Source: Hyphomicrobium_A sp963745205 (GTDB lineage: Bacteria; Pseudomonadota; Alphaproteobacteria; Rhizobiales; Hyphomicrobiaceae). From it: a stretch of 64,000 bases of DNA. Below the pieces are notes generated by a model. The model ran no database searches. It worked only from the letters and a program-made list of their open reading frames with translations, and had not been told where the DNA came from. The DNA is taken from the NCBI GenBank assembly GCA_963745205.1, contig CAVUWX010000025.1:60273-124272 (forward strand), given 5' to 3'. The translations under genes were made by a program, and so were the position numbers. Positions 1 to 7,205 of the stretch are shown in pieces. Positions within the stretch are counted from its first letter, which is position 1; each line of letters starts with the position of its first letter.

Positions 1-301
1 GAGCGCCGACAGCGCCAATGAGAGGCCGAGCGCCAAGTCGGCTGGCATGCAGCATGGCGCCGTGTGTCTGAGACATGCGCCGCGACCCGCACCAATTCAA
101 TAGGCGGGCGGGCTGCTTTAACGATCACACTGGGTCAGAACGGAAGTTCCGAGCATGTCCGCTGCAGGTCTGCTTTACCCCTAAGCCCGGGACAATTTGG
201 AGTGCAGGCCGGAATGCCTGAGAAGGGCCACTACCGGTCGTCCGCGCATCTCTCGGAAACGGAAGCTATCGCGTCCCAGGGGTTTGCCCGCTTGGGGGAA
301 C
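1..301. other. No convincing gene; holds copy A of a dispersed repeat
   Basis: I see no supported gene here. The short reading frames lack ribosome binding sites and lie over the repeat at 131-222. Confidence 0.6.
131..222 (+). repeat. Dispersed intergenic repeat, copy A
   Basis: This 92-base stretch begins tgggtcaga and ends aatgcctgag. It aligns base for base with 6318-6409, with roughly four of five positions identical, including the shared block acccctaagcccgg. Similar short dispersed repeats are common between genes in Hyphomicrobiales. Copy B sits directly against the right end of the IS1111-type element. Confidence 0.7.
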
Positions 302-1378
302 TCATTGTTCAACAGAGTGGCCAGCCCGCCAGCCCATTTCCCAAAAGTCGGTTTCGAGCCGAGTGGCTTCCCTGAAATTTGCAATCAGCTCGGCTTCGCG
401 CGCCGCCGTGACATATAGATCGGCGAGACGGTCCAGGTGCCCTCGCGCCTTTGCCGCAACCTCCTGGTACGCTGCACCGGCATACTCAGTTGTCCAAGTA
501 CGATAGGGATTGGTTTCGGCACATGCATCAGATCGCGCGGCGAGACGCGCCGCGATCTCCGCGTAGCCGATCACGCAGGGGGCAAGCGCCACCTTGAGTG
601 CCAGCAGATCGCCGCGCATTCCCGTGTCGAGCACGTAGCGCGTATAAGCCAACATCTCAGCCGCCGGAGACGCCTTTTCGAGGTCGGTAGGCGACAGACC
701 CCAGCCGGCACAAAGCTTTACATGGAGGTTCATCTCCACATCGAGGATCGCCGACAGGCCGGCTGCGCCTTCGCGCATGTCGACGAGCTTCGGCGATTTG
801 TAGACGGAGAGCGCGTAGGCGCGGGCAAATTCGATGAGGAACAAGTAGTCCTGGATGAGGTAATAGCGAAAGGCCGCCTCGGGTAGCGAGCCGTCCGCCA
901 TCCCGTTCGTGAAGGGATGTTCGGTATAGGCGCGCCACTCGGCGGAAGCCTTTGCTTTCAGCCGCTCGAAAAAGCTCATGGTTTCTTGCCGCGTTTGGTC
1001 TCTGTCTTGGGAATCGTCGCGCAAGGTTCCATAGAATGAAAGGGCTCGCTGTAGCTCGCGTGTGTGGAAGGCATGCGCTTGTGGCCCCGACGGATCCCCG
1101 GAATAGATCCCTAGACCTTGTGCTGCCACGAAGAACCCGCGGCCTGGGATGCCGGGGCGCGTCTTGCTCACGCAGATTGCAGACAGTATGGGGCGATCAG
1201 CCGCAACGTCGTCCTCCATGAGCCATTCGAGTGCTTCGGTGACCCGATGGATCGTGTGCGGCGGCTCGAGTCCGAGGCGTTGGGCGAGTTCCCTGTATGT
1301 CGTCGTCGTCCCCCTCTGGGCCTGCTCCATGAGTGCCTGACGGAGATGCCCCTTCAATATGTCATCGCCACCTGCCAT
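302..1378 (-). CDS. tenA: TenA-family protein with N-terminal winged-helix-like extension
   Basis: The C-terminal 225 residues are a TenA (aminopyrimidine aminohydrolase/thiaminase II) domain, which hydrolyses damaged thiamine pyrimidines for salvage. Visible marks are SFFERLKAKASAEW, the IQDYLFL segment with its conserved Asp, and APCVIGYAEI with the presumed nucleophile Cys. TenA proteins are usually about 220 residues. Here some 133 residues precede the domain, including TTTTYRELAQRLGL and RPILSAICVSK..PGIPGRGFF, which look like a small winged-helix (MGMT-like) fold. The frame is open throughout, so this reads as a fusion. An internal ATG at 977-979 could still make stand-alone TenA. The start chosen is ATG at 1376-1378; a TTG lies directly before it. 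The upstream small gene ends 4 bases away, so the two are probably co-transcribed. Confidence 0.85.
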   Translation of the reverse strand: MAGGDDILKGHLRQALMEQAQRGTTTTYRELAQRLGLEPPHTIHRVTEALEWLMEDDVAADRPILSAICVSKTRPGIPGRGFFVAAQGLGIYSGDPSGPQAHAFHTRELQRALSFYGTLRDDSQDRDQTRQETMSFFERLKAKASAEWRAYTEHPFTNGMADGSLPEAAFRYYLIQDYLFLIEFARAYALSVYKSPKLVDMREGAAGLSAILDVEMNLHVKLCAGWGLSPTDLEKASPAAEMLAYTRYVLDTGMRGDLLALKVALAPCVIGYAEIAARLAARSDACAETNPYRTWTTEYAGAAYQEVAAKARGHLDRLADLYVTAAREAELIANFREATRLETDFWEMGWRAGHSVEQ

Positions 1379-1382
1379 CAAC

Positions 1383-1682
1383 TCAACGGGTGTCTTTGGC
1401 GCGTGCTAAAGGAGGATGCCGCTCGTCGCCCCGACGATTTTGCGGACGAACATAGATGATCTGCGCTTCCGGCTGTTCAGACTTGGCCTTGAGGGCGGCG
1501 ATGAGCGCGTCCTCGGCGTCCACCACGACGTGGTTCACCTTCCCTTTGTACTTGAGCCCGATGGTAAATCTCATCGGCACAATTCCTCTGCCGAAACCAT
1601 TTGGCCAGCAGCCACCATAGTTCTCGTGGACGATCAACAAGTCCTCTTTTTTCTTCCGCAAAGCGTCAGCAGCGGGCTTCAA
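1383..1682 (-). CDS. Small hypothetical protein upstream of tenA fusion
   Basis: A 99-residue frame with no family I recognise. It contains a Gly/Trp-rich stretch (HENYGGCWPNGFGRG) followed by a beta-like segment RFTIGLKYKGKVNHVVVDAEDALIAALKAK, consistent with a small alpha/beta fold. The first codon is TTG and no clear ribosome binding site precedes it, so the true start is uncertain. It ends just before the TenA fusion on the same strand, which suggests co-transcription. Confidence 0.55.
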   Translation of the reverse strand: MKPAADALRKKKEDLLIVHENYGGCWPNGFGRGIVPMRFTIGLKYKGKVNHVVVDAEDALIAALKAKSEQPEAQIIYVRPQNRRGDERHPPLARAKDTR

Positions 1683-1813
1683 GGCTAAACGTCGGTACGG
1701 CGGCTCTTCACCTGTTATCTGACTTCTAAGCGCAGCCCGCAGGTGACTGCATGGGTCCAGTATCCGTGCTCTCGTTCGCGGGCGCGCGCCTGCAACCTCA
1801 TGTGCGAAGACCC

Positions 1814-2644
1814 TCAGTAGTCGTGAGGAACAAAAGCGACATGGGCGACTTTGCTTTCCACGCCCGTGACACCTTCGACGCCTTGCAGCAGACGAACGGC
1901 ATCAACAATCAGCTTTTCGTCGGTCGTCGCCCCAGTCAGGATCACCTTGCCTCCTGATACATGTGCCTCAAAGCCATACTGGAGGGATTTTGGTCCAAAC
2001 CGCCGGTCAATGGCATGACGGACCCTCGCCATTATCAACTCATCCATGAGAGCCCCGTGGGAGTGCGCGGTTTCCTGAAATGCCGGGCACTGCGTCAAGC
2101 GAACGATGTGCTCGACGCATTCTGCGATCGGTACGCGGGCGGTATTCAGGACGATCGCGTAGAGCGAGGCGTCTTCCCAATCGATCCCAAAGAGTCGTTG
2201 CATTGTGCCGTTGTGAGCGGCATCGTTTCTCTGGATCTCGCGCCGGGCAATGGCAGCCTCCTTGAGGCCCAACCGCTCCATTAAGATCCCTTCTCGGAAG
2301 GGCATCGGCGCACAGACGCGTACACAAACGACGTGCGGGACAGACTTCAGGAGATAGGTGGCGCCCCAGCCCCTGATAAGCACGTTGCCCTTGGCGGCAA
2401 GCTCCAGGATTTCCTGAGCCGTGTACCGCGACATTCGTTTGCGGTCGAGCTTCCACCGCTCGAGCAGCGACGCCTCGCCCTCGAGGAATCGATGCACCTC
2501 GCTTTCGGGCACGCCGATACGCTCGGCGATCTCGTGCTCGACGATCTCATGATGAATGATGGAAAGTCCCAGTCGCTCAGCGAGACCCGCGGCGACTTCA
2601 CTGCCACGGGTCGCCATTTCGCGCGTCATTGCGATAACGGCCAT
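1814..2644 (-). CDS. Cytidylate-kinase-like protein with C-terminal BON domain
   Basis: The N-terminal 190 or so residues match the cytidylate kinase-like family: an AMTREMATRGSEVAAGLAERLG start in place of a classic P-loop, then EHEIAERIGVPESEV and VLIRGWGATYLL. The last 70 residues form a BON domain (ARVRHAIDRRFG, HVSGGKVILTG, GVEGVTGVESKV), a module that usually binds phospholipid or envelope surfaces. The substrate is unknown; CMP phosphorylation should not be assumed because the P-loop is atypical. The ATG at 2642-2644 follows a strong GGGAGGA site. The gene lies upstream of the tenA genes on the same strand with a 130-base gap. Confidence 0.82.
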   Translation of the reverse strand: MAVIAMTREMATRGSEVAAGLAERLGLSIIHHEIVEHEIAERIGVPESEVHRFLEGEASLLERWKLDRKRMSRYTAQEILELAAKGNVLIRGWGATYLLKSVPHVVCVRVCAPMPFREGILMERLGLKEAAIARREIQRNDAAHNGTMQRLFGIDWEDASLYAIVLNTARVPIAECVEHIVRLTQCPAFQETAHSHGALMDELIMARVRHAIDRRFGPKSLQYGFEAHVSGGKVILTGATTDEKLIVDAVRLLQGVEGVTGVESKVAHVAFVPHDY

Positions 2645-2824
2645 CGAGTCCTCCCTTGAGAACGGCCGTTCATCTGACCCACTGCGAGGAGGACCGGCGC
2701 TGAGGGTTTTTCATGCTACCCGCATTCGCGACCAGTAGGCGGAAGCGAATGAGTTTCGTACAGCGCGCGGCGCGCACCACGCCAGCTGGCAGACCAGCCA
2801 ATGCCCTCAGCGAACCGGCCAACA

Positions 2825-3298
2825 TCAATGGCTGCGAGCACCAATCGGGGCATGCGGAACGTTTGCCGTGAGGCGGTGGAACTCGTGACCGGTCACGTGC
2901 ACTAGCGTGCGATGGTCACCACCATCGAAGTAGATGTCGTTAAGGCCCTCGAGGCGCTCGTCCATTACAGCAGTCAATCCATAGGCGCCCGCGACCGGAG
3001 GCACGGATCCCGGTTCACAGTCGCGAAAGATCGCGGCCACTTCTTCTTCCGTCGCCAGGCCAACCGGCTGGTTCAGCCATCGCCCAATTTCGTTTAGCCG
3101 CACATCGCACGAGGCGGGCACGATCGCCAGGAGGTAGCCGTCCTTGCGCCTTATAAGAATGCCTTTGGCCAAGTTGTCCTCAGGTATGGAGCTGACGTGC
3201 GCCGTCGCTAAGGACGATGTTGTGCGATCGTGGGTCATGACCTCAAAGGGTACGCCCCGACCGACGATATATTGTTGGAGCGATATTGCGATACCCAT
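2825..3298 (-). CDS. YbaK/aminoacyl-tRNA deacylase-domain protein
   Basis: A 157-residue single-domain protein of the YbaK/ProX trans-editing superfamily, which hydrolyses mischarged aminoacyl-tRNA in trans. Recognisable parts are YIVGRGVPFEVMTHDRT near the start, the conserved Lys in LAKGILIRRKDGYLLAIVPASCDVRLNEIGRWL, and the C-terminal VYFDGGDH-type segment (DIYFDGGDHRTLVHV). The reading frame is open further upstream, but ATG 3296-3298 with a GGTGGAG site fits the family's usual N-terminus and length. The amino-acid specificity is not visible. Confidence 0.82.
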   Translation of the reverse strand: MGIAISLQQYIVGRGVPFEVMTHDRTTSSLATAHVSSIPEDNLAKGILIRRKDGYLLAIVPASCDVRLNEIGRWLNQPVGLATEEEVAAIFRDCEPGSVPPVAGAYGLTAVMDERLEGLNDIYFDGGDHRTLVHVTGHEFHRLTANVPHAPIGARSH

Positions 3299-3835
3299 GG
3301 CATGTCTCCACCCGGCCGTCACTTGGCGGCCACCTTTCGACCGGCGGAAACGAGACTGCGGCATCACTTGTCGGTAAGACGAATTCTCGGCCTGAAGGCC
3401 AGGTCGAAGGGCACACGTGATGCGCCCTCGCTCGCCGCCCAATCGTTGAAGCGGTAACATTAGTCCCTTGTGCGGGCCCTCGCAACGGCCGGCCGCAGCG
3501 CCTTGGCCGCGCTGTCCCGAGTCGAGCACATCACAACAATCTGACAGGGGGCTGGATCACAAAGCCTCCTCGCCATGTGGGCCCGGTTCAGCTGGACACC
3601 GCACGCCAGCGAGTTCGGCTGTGGGTCTTGGTCGAGTGAAAACGTGGGTGCGCGGAGCAATCGTAGAATGAATCCTCCTTCTGGCCGCGCTCGAGGCGAT
3701 GAGAATGGGCTGTTCATGGCGGCGCTGGCTCTTCAGCCGAGACGCGCCGCCAAGTTGATTATCGATAGTTAGCCGCCGTCGACTATTGGACCTGACCTCT
3801 TGTTGAGACCGAGTCGACGGTCCAATATTTCGTTT
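3299..3835. other. Intergenic stretch, nothing recognised
   Basis: This stretch separates the minus-strand ybaK-like gene from a plus-strand small-gene cluster, so it should hold two divergent promoters. I could not place them. The short frames here look like noise. Confidence 0.5.
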
Positions 3836-4171
3836 ATGCTGGATGGTCAGATTGTCCTCGTAACGACGGAACCGCTTGAGGGAGGTGAGCTTCTGCGGAC
3901 CATCTATTACGTGGCCGAAGAGGACGCCACTAAGGCGGAGGCCATCATAGCCGAGGTCATGGCCCCCAATGAAAAGGTCGAAGCGCTCGCAATCCTCCAG
4001 GAAGCCGCCGTAGAGGCGATGGGCCTGAAGCAAGGCGAGTTCAAGAGGGGCGAGGCTGCCAAGCGCGACGTGGATGACGAACTCGCCGAGGCGCTAAAAT
4101 GCACGTTTCCAGCGAGCGATCCGGTATCGGCCGAGGGCACTCCTGGAAGTTCACGAGGAAATCGGAGATAA
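3836..4171 (+). CDS. Small acidic protein with C-terminal FPASDP motif
   Basis: A 111-residue protein starting at ATG 3836. Its C-terminus DDELAEALKCTFPASDPVS carries the FPASDP tail seen in many small Hyphomicrobiales proteins of unknown role, often near stress genes. The middle is helical and rich in Ala/Glu. The frame could begin 36 bases earlier, but MLDGQIVLV gives the more natural start. It is the first of three closely packed plus-strand frames. Confidence 0.65.
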   Translation: MLDGQIVLVTTEPLEGGELLRTIYYVAEEDATKAEAIIAEVMAPNEKVEALAILQEAAVEAMGLKQGEFKRGEAAKRDVDDELAEALKCTFPASDPVSAEGTPGSSRGNRR

Positions 4172-4175
4172 CCAG

Positions 4176-4304
4176 ATGGTGCGCGAAACTGCTTTGGGTG
4201 CCATCGCGATCGTCACGCCGGTGCTGTGGCAGGTGCGCCGTCAAAAGCCGCGGGGCATGAGCTGTCGCGTTGGCGCTTCGGACGAATGGGAGGCCAATCG
4301 ATGA
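4176..4304 (+). CDS. Possible 42-residue microprotein
   Basis: An ATG at 4176 lies 4 bases after the preceding stop, with GGAG about 10 bases upstream, and the frame runs to TGA 4302-4304. That stop overlaps the ATG of the next gene. A short hydrophobic start (ALGAIAIVTPVLW) precedes a basic tail. The packing supports translation; no homology is claimed. Confidence 0.4.
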   Translation: MVRETALGAIAIVTPVLWQVRRQKPRGMSCRVGASDEWEANR

Positions 4305-4561
4305 TGATCCAAGAGACGCAGGGAAGGTTCGGCTTCCATCTCATCGGCGGTGAGGGCGGTGAGGATGAGCTTCGCCCACCGCATGTCAACGTCCAGTTCT
4401 ACGTAAAATCAAGCGCGCTTAGCCGGTCGGCCGATCTCGCAATCTCCCCGCATCTGACGACGGACGCGGACATTGACCAGTTCGTTGACGACGCGATCGC
4501 CTCTCTGCAAGCTATTCGGGTGGACGCGAAGCGTGCGCTGGCGATGGCATACGCAGGCTGA
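4301..4561 (+). CDS. Small hypothetical protein
   Basis: An 86-residue frame starting at ATGATG 4301 behind a GGGAGG site at 4288-4293. The protein has a Gly/Glu-rich beginning (HLIGGEGGEDE) and a helical end (DIDQFVDDAIASLQAIRVDAKRALAMAY). I do not recognise the family. It overlaps the 42-residue frame by 4 bases and probably shares an operon with the FPASDP protein. Confidence 0.6.
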   Translation: MMIQETQGRFGFHLIGGEGGEDELRPPHVNVQFYVKSSALSRSADLAISPHLTTDADIDQFVDDAIASLQAIRVDAKRALAMAYAG

Positions 4562-4929
4562 CGCGTTCTGGATTTCTTGAAGAGTTTGCACTACGGGCTA
4601 AAGTTGCTTTGTGGCTAGACGAGAAAGAACAAGGACAATTTTCCGATCACAGTGGAGCAGCTCCAGGCCGTTCTTGGCGATGAACACGTTCAGGGCATCC
4701 CGGTCGATGCTGTCCTCACCGCACTCTCCCGACCTTCCACAAGTTGCAAGCGCGTCTCGTTCGCCTGCTGCGCCGACCGGTATCGGACCTCCATCCAATT
4801 GAGGCTCTCGTCCATAAACTCCAATCCAATCAAGCGCTGCAAAACTTAGCGCACCGCGGAGAGTTCGTCCCTCCACGCAGTCTGAAGAACGTGCGCGGGA
4901 CCTGTCTCGAGCAGCCATAGGTTTGGAAT
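4562..4929. other. Intergenic stretch, nothing recognised
   Basis: Between the small-gene cluster and the insertion sequence. Overlapping short frames on both strands show no coding pattern or ribosome binding site that I trust. Confidence 0.5.
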
Positions 4930-4942
4930 GTCTGCTAATGGG

Positions 4943-4956
4943 ATGGACCGGCTGCT
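4943..4956 (+). repeat. IS1111-type left sub-terminal inverted repeat
   Basis: The sequence atggaccggctgct is the exact reverse complement of 6299-6312. Confidence 0.85.
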
Positions 4957-5012
4957 TCCCCGGAACGGCGGGTTAGCCTGAAGGCTCACCGCCTCAATCA
5001 GGAGAAGCAGCC

Positions 5013-6077
5013 ATGACGAGCGACCTCGGCCAGCCTGCACAAGCGTTTGCGTCCATCGGCATTGACATCGGCAAGGACGTCTTTCACATCGTCGGCTTCG
5101 ATCCGCAGGGCAAGATCGTCCTGCGCAGGAAGTTCAAGCGGCTGGCGCTAGAAGCCGAGCTCGCCAAGCTGCCGCCGAGCATCGTCGGGCTCGAGGCTTG
5201 CCTCAGCGCCCACTTCGTGAGCCGCACGCTGCGTCGGCTTGGGCACATGCCGCGCTTTATCCCGGCCATCTACGTCAAGCCATTCACGAAGGGTCAGAAG
5301 AACGACTACAACGATGCCGAGGCTATCGCCGAGGCGGCTCTGCGCCCCAACCTGCGCGTCGTGCAGGAGAAGACGCAGGATCAGCTCGACCTGCAGGCGC
5401 TGCATCGTGTCCGCGCACGCCTGGTGTCGCGCCGCACGGCAACGATCAACCAGATCCGCGCTTTCCTCATCGAGCATGGGATTGCCGTACGGACCTGCGC
5501 CAGCACTTTGCGCCGATCGCTCTTCGCCATTCTGGAGAACCGCGCCGACGAGCTATCGCCGCGCATGAGCGACCTCATCGTTGGCCTCTACGAGGACTGG
5601 CTCTGGCTCGACGAGCGCATTGAGACGCTCACCAATGAGATCGAGCAGATCAGCCACCGGGAGGCGAACTGCAAGCGCCTGATGAGCGTCCCTGGCATTG
5701 GGCCGATCATCTCCACAGCCATGGTCGCGGCGATAGGCACGGGTGAAGCCTTCGAGCGCGGCCGTGACTTTGGCGCCTGGCTGGGGCTCGTGCCCCGGCA
5801 ATACAGCACCGGTGGCAAGTCGATCCTCGGGCGCATCTCCAAGCGCGGCAGCAGGTATCTGCGCACGCTCTTCATTCAGGCAGCCAACGTCATCCTCATG
5901 CGCCCGCAGACCTGGGAGCGGTTCAGCTTCGGAGCATGGCTCAAGGCGGCGCAGCTACGCCTACATCGCAACAAGCTGGCGACGGCGCTCGCCAACAAGC
6001 TTGCCCGCATCGCCTGGAGCGTGCTGAGGCACAACACTGCCTTTGATGCACATCGCCACGAGGTCGTGGCGATCTAG
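5013..6077 (+). CDS. IS110/IS1111-family DEDD transposase
   Basis: A 354-residue transposase of normal length. The N-terminal RuvC-like DEDD domain shows GIDIGKDVFH (first Asp), VGLEACLSAH (Glu) and GQKNDYNDAEAIAEA (Asp pair). The C-terminal Tnp20 domain shows MSVPGIGPIISTAMVAAIG, a helix-hairpin-helix-like segment, and STGGKSILGRISKRGSRYLR, which holds the serine that forms the DNA linkage. Enzymes of this family recombine a circular element with target DNA under guidance of an element-encoded RNA. ATG 5013 follows caggagaagcagcc, a good ribosome binding site. No frameshift is seen. Confidence 0.95.
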   Translation: MTSDLGQPAQAFASIGIDIGKDVFHIVGFDPQGKIVLRRKFKRLALEAELAKLPPSIVGLEACLSAHFVSRTLRRLGHMPRFIPAIYVKPFTKGQKNDYNDAEAIAEAALRPNLRVVQEKTQDQLDLQALHRVRARLVSRRTATINQIRAFLIEHGIAVRTCASTLRRSLFAILENRADELSPRMSDLIVGLYEDWLWLDERIETLTNEIEQISHREANCKRLMSVPGIGPIISTAMVAAIGTGEAFERGRDFGAWLGLVPRQYSTGGKSILGRISKRGSRYLRTLFIQAANVILMRPQTWERFSFGAWLKAAQLRLHRNKLATALANKLARIAWSVLRHNTAFDAHRHEVVAI

Positions 6078-6298
6078 TCGCCCGACCACCAACGGAGTTC
6101 GCGATTGAGAACAGCAGCATGGAACGGATCGATGAGCGCGCTCAGAGTCTGATGACCCAAATGGTCGCCTGGCGATCTGTCCGCTAATGAGACCAACGGC
6201 GCGCGCGTATTCCCATCGAGGCCACGGCCCGCGAGCCGATCAACAGGCCGGATACATATCAGCGACTTCCGAAGCCTGCGCCGAACTCACTTGCGATC
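6078..6298 (+). ncRNA. Candidate bridge/seeker RNA region of the IS1111-type element
   Basis: In IS1111-group elements the guide RNA is encoded between the transposase stop and the right inverted repeat. Here that gap is 221 bases with no open frame. The segment tgacccaaatg (6153-6163) is the exact complement of catttgggtca (6314-6324) just outside the right repeat. The segment gtccgctaatg (6179-6189) matches gtctgctaatg (4930-4940) at the left junction in 10 of 11 positions. A right-target guide complementary to one flank and a left-target guide matching the other is the expected arrangement. Transcript ends and folding are inferred. Confidence 0.65.
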
Positions 6299-6312
6299 AG
6301 CAGCCGGTCCAT
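6299..6312 (-). repeat. IS1111-type right sub-terminal inverted repeat
   Basis: Exact reverse complement of 4943-4956. Confidence 0.85.
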
Positions 6313-6317
6313 ACATT

Positions 6318-6409
6318 TGGGTCAGATACGGAAGATCCGAGCACGTCCGCTGTACATCCGCTTCACCCCTAAGCCCGGACAATTTGAGGCCCAAGCGGGA
6401 ATGCCTGAG
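6318..6409 (+). repeat. Dispersed intergenic repeat, copy B
   Basis: Homologous to 131-222 over 92 bases, with the same beginning and end. It lies within a few bases of the IS right end, so it probably served as the insertion target. Confidence 0.7.
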
Positions 6410-6427
6410 TAGGAGCGCATCACACAG

Positions 6428-6577
6428 ATGGAGCTTGAGGTGCGCGATGCTCGTAGTGCCCGGGACCTCCTCAACGAACTCGAGCTGTCTTTGCGCGACG
6501 CCATCGCCCGCCGCGAGCAGATCATTCGCGAGCTAGACCATCAAGCGCGCTCAGGCACAATGCGCAGGAGAAGCTAA
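6428..6577 (+). CDS. Possible 49-residue coiled-coil microprotein
   Basis: ATG 6428 follows aggag at 6411-6415 with a 12-base spacer. The product is a single charged amphipathic helix (RSARDLLNELELSLRDAIARR) with a basic tail. It may be a remnant of a longer coiled-coil protein or a true microprotein. No family recognised. Confidence 0.4.
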   Translation: MELEVRDARSARDLLNELELSLRDAIARREQIIRELDHQARSGTMRRRS

Positions 6578-6662
6578 GCCTTCTTGAACAGCATGTGGTG
6601 CTCACCGCTTGCTTCCCGCTGCCGTGGGACCTCAGCAGGCGCGATTGAAAATTCTGAGGCTG

Positions 6663-7136
6663 TCAGAAAGGCTCGACAAGTGTTTTCACATCGGGCTCGG
6701 TGTCGTCAACGTAGGTAAGTTCGAGGATCAAGTTGAAAACTTGGGGGTCCCACGGATCAGGATAGGAGCAGGGCTTCGACCCGAGAGCTTGCGCAAGAGA
6801 AGGGATATTGGCGTGATGCCAGCAGATCACGATCAGCGCACCCGTATAGCGTGGGTCGGAAAGCAGCTGGCTCGCCAAAGCCCCGTAATCTTGCGCAGCG
6901 TATGTTGCATCGATCGAAACCCCAATCTTCTGCGAAAGAGGTTTCATCGTCTCAATTGAGCGGACGCTGCCCTTGGATATCGATGACGCAAAAATAAATT
7001 GGGGTTGGCTAAATGTAGCGGGAATGTAGTCGGCAAGCTTGTCGGCGCGTGCGTAGCCATCTTGCGAAAGGTGCGGATCGATTGGATCTCCAGTCTTTTC
7101 AGCGTGTCGCATCAATAAAATGTGGGTGTTGATCAC
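6663..7136 (-). CDS. Histidine phosphatase family protein
   Basis: A 157-residue phosphoglycerate-mutase-like phosphatase. The LLMRHAEKTG motif at residues 7-16 carries the phosphorylated His and the usual Arg-His pair. The second catalytic His is in VICWHHANIPSLA near residue 104, and SSISKGSVRSIETMKPL matches the family's third conserved block. Substrate unknown; small members include SixA-like phosphohistidine phosphatases. The start is GTG 7134-7136, because no upstream ATG exists and LLMRHAEK needs several preceding residues. It is a single-gene unit. Confidence 0.82.
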   Translation of the reverse strand: MINTHILLMRHAEKTGDPIDPHLSQDGYARADKLADYIPATFSQPQFIFASSISKGSVRSIETMKPLSQKIGVSIDATYAAQDYGALASQLLSDPRYTGALIVICWHHANIPSLAQALGSKPCSYPDPWDPQVFNLILELTYVDDTEPDVKTLVEPF

Positions 7137-7205
7137 GGTCTGGCTCTTCGTTGTAAGCTGCGACTAAGTGAATGACTTCTACAGTGATCAAGGCGAGCAC
7201 TGCCT

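Larger units (their letters stand above)
4936..6315 (+). mobile_element. IS110-family insertion sequence, IS1111-type
   Basis: One DEDD transposase gene is bounded by a perfect 14-bp inverted repeat, atggaccggctgct at 4943-4956 and its complement at 6299-6312. Sub-terminal inverted repeats are the hallmark of the IS1111 subgroup; other IS110 elements lack them. The 5' non-coding end is short (about 56 bases after the repeat) and the 3' end long (about 220 bases), also as in IS1111. The outer limits are estimated by allowing 7 bases outside the left repeat and 3 outside the right one, as known for this group. Removing the element would leave gtctgc joined to tttgggtcag, so it inserted into a copy of the dispersed repeat. 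The element appears intact. Confidence 0.85.

Noticed and set aside
302..1378. TenA protein considered as PqqC because pqqA is in the window
   Set aside because: PqqC and TenA share a fold, but the sequence matches TenA blocks (IQDYLFL, APCVIGYAEI) and lacks PqqC signatures.
4598..4918. 106-residue minus-strand frame before the IS
   Set aside because: No start site or family, and it overlaps equally plausible noise frames.
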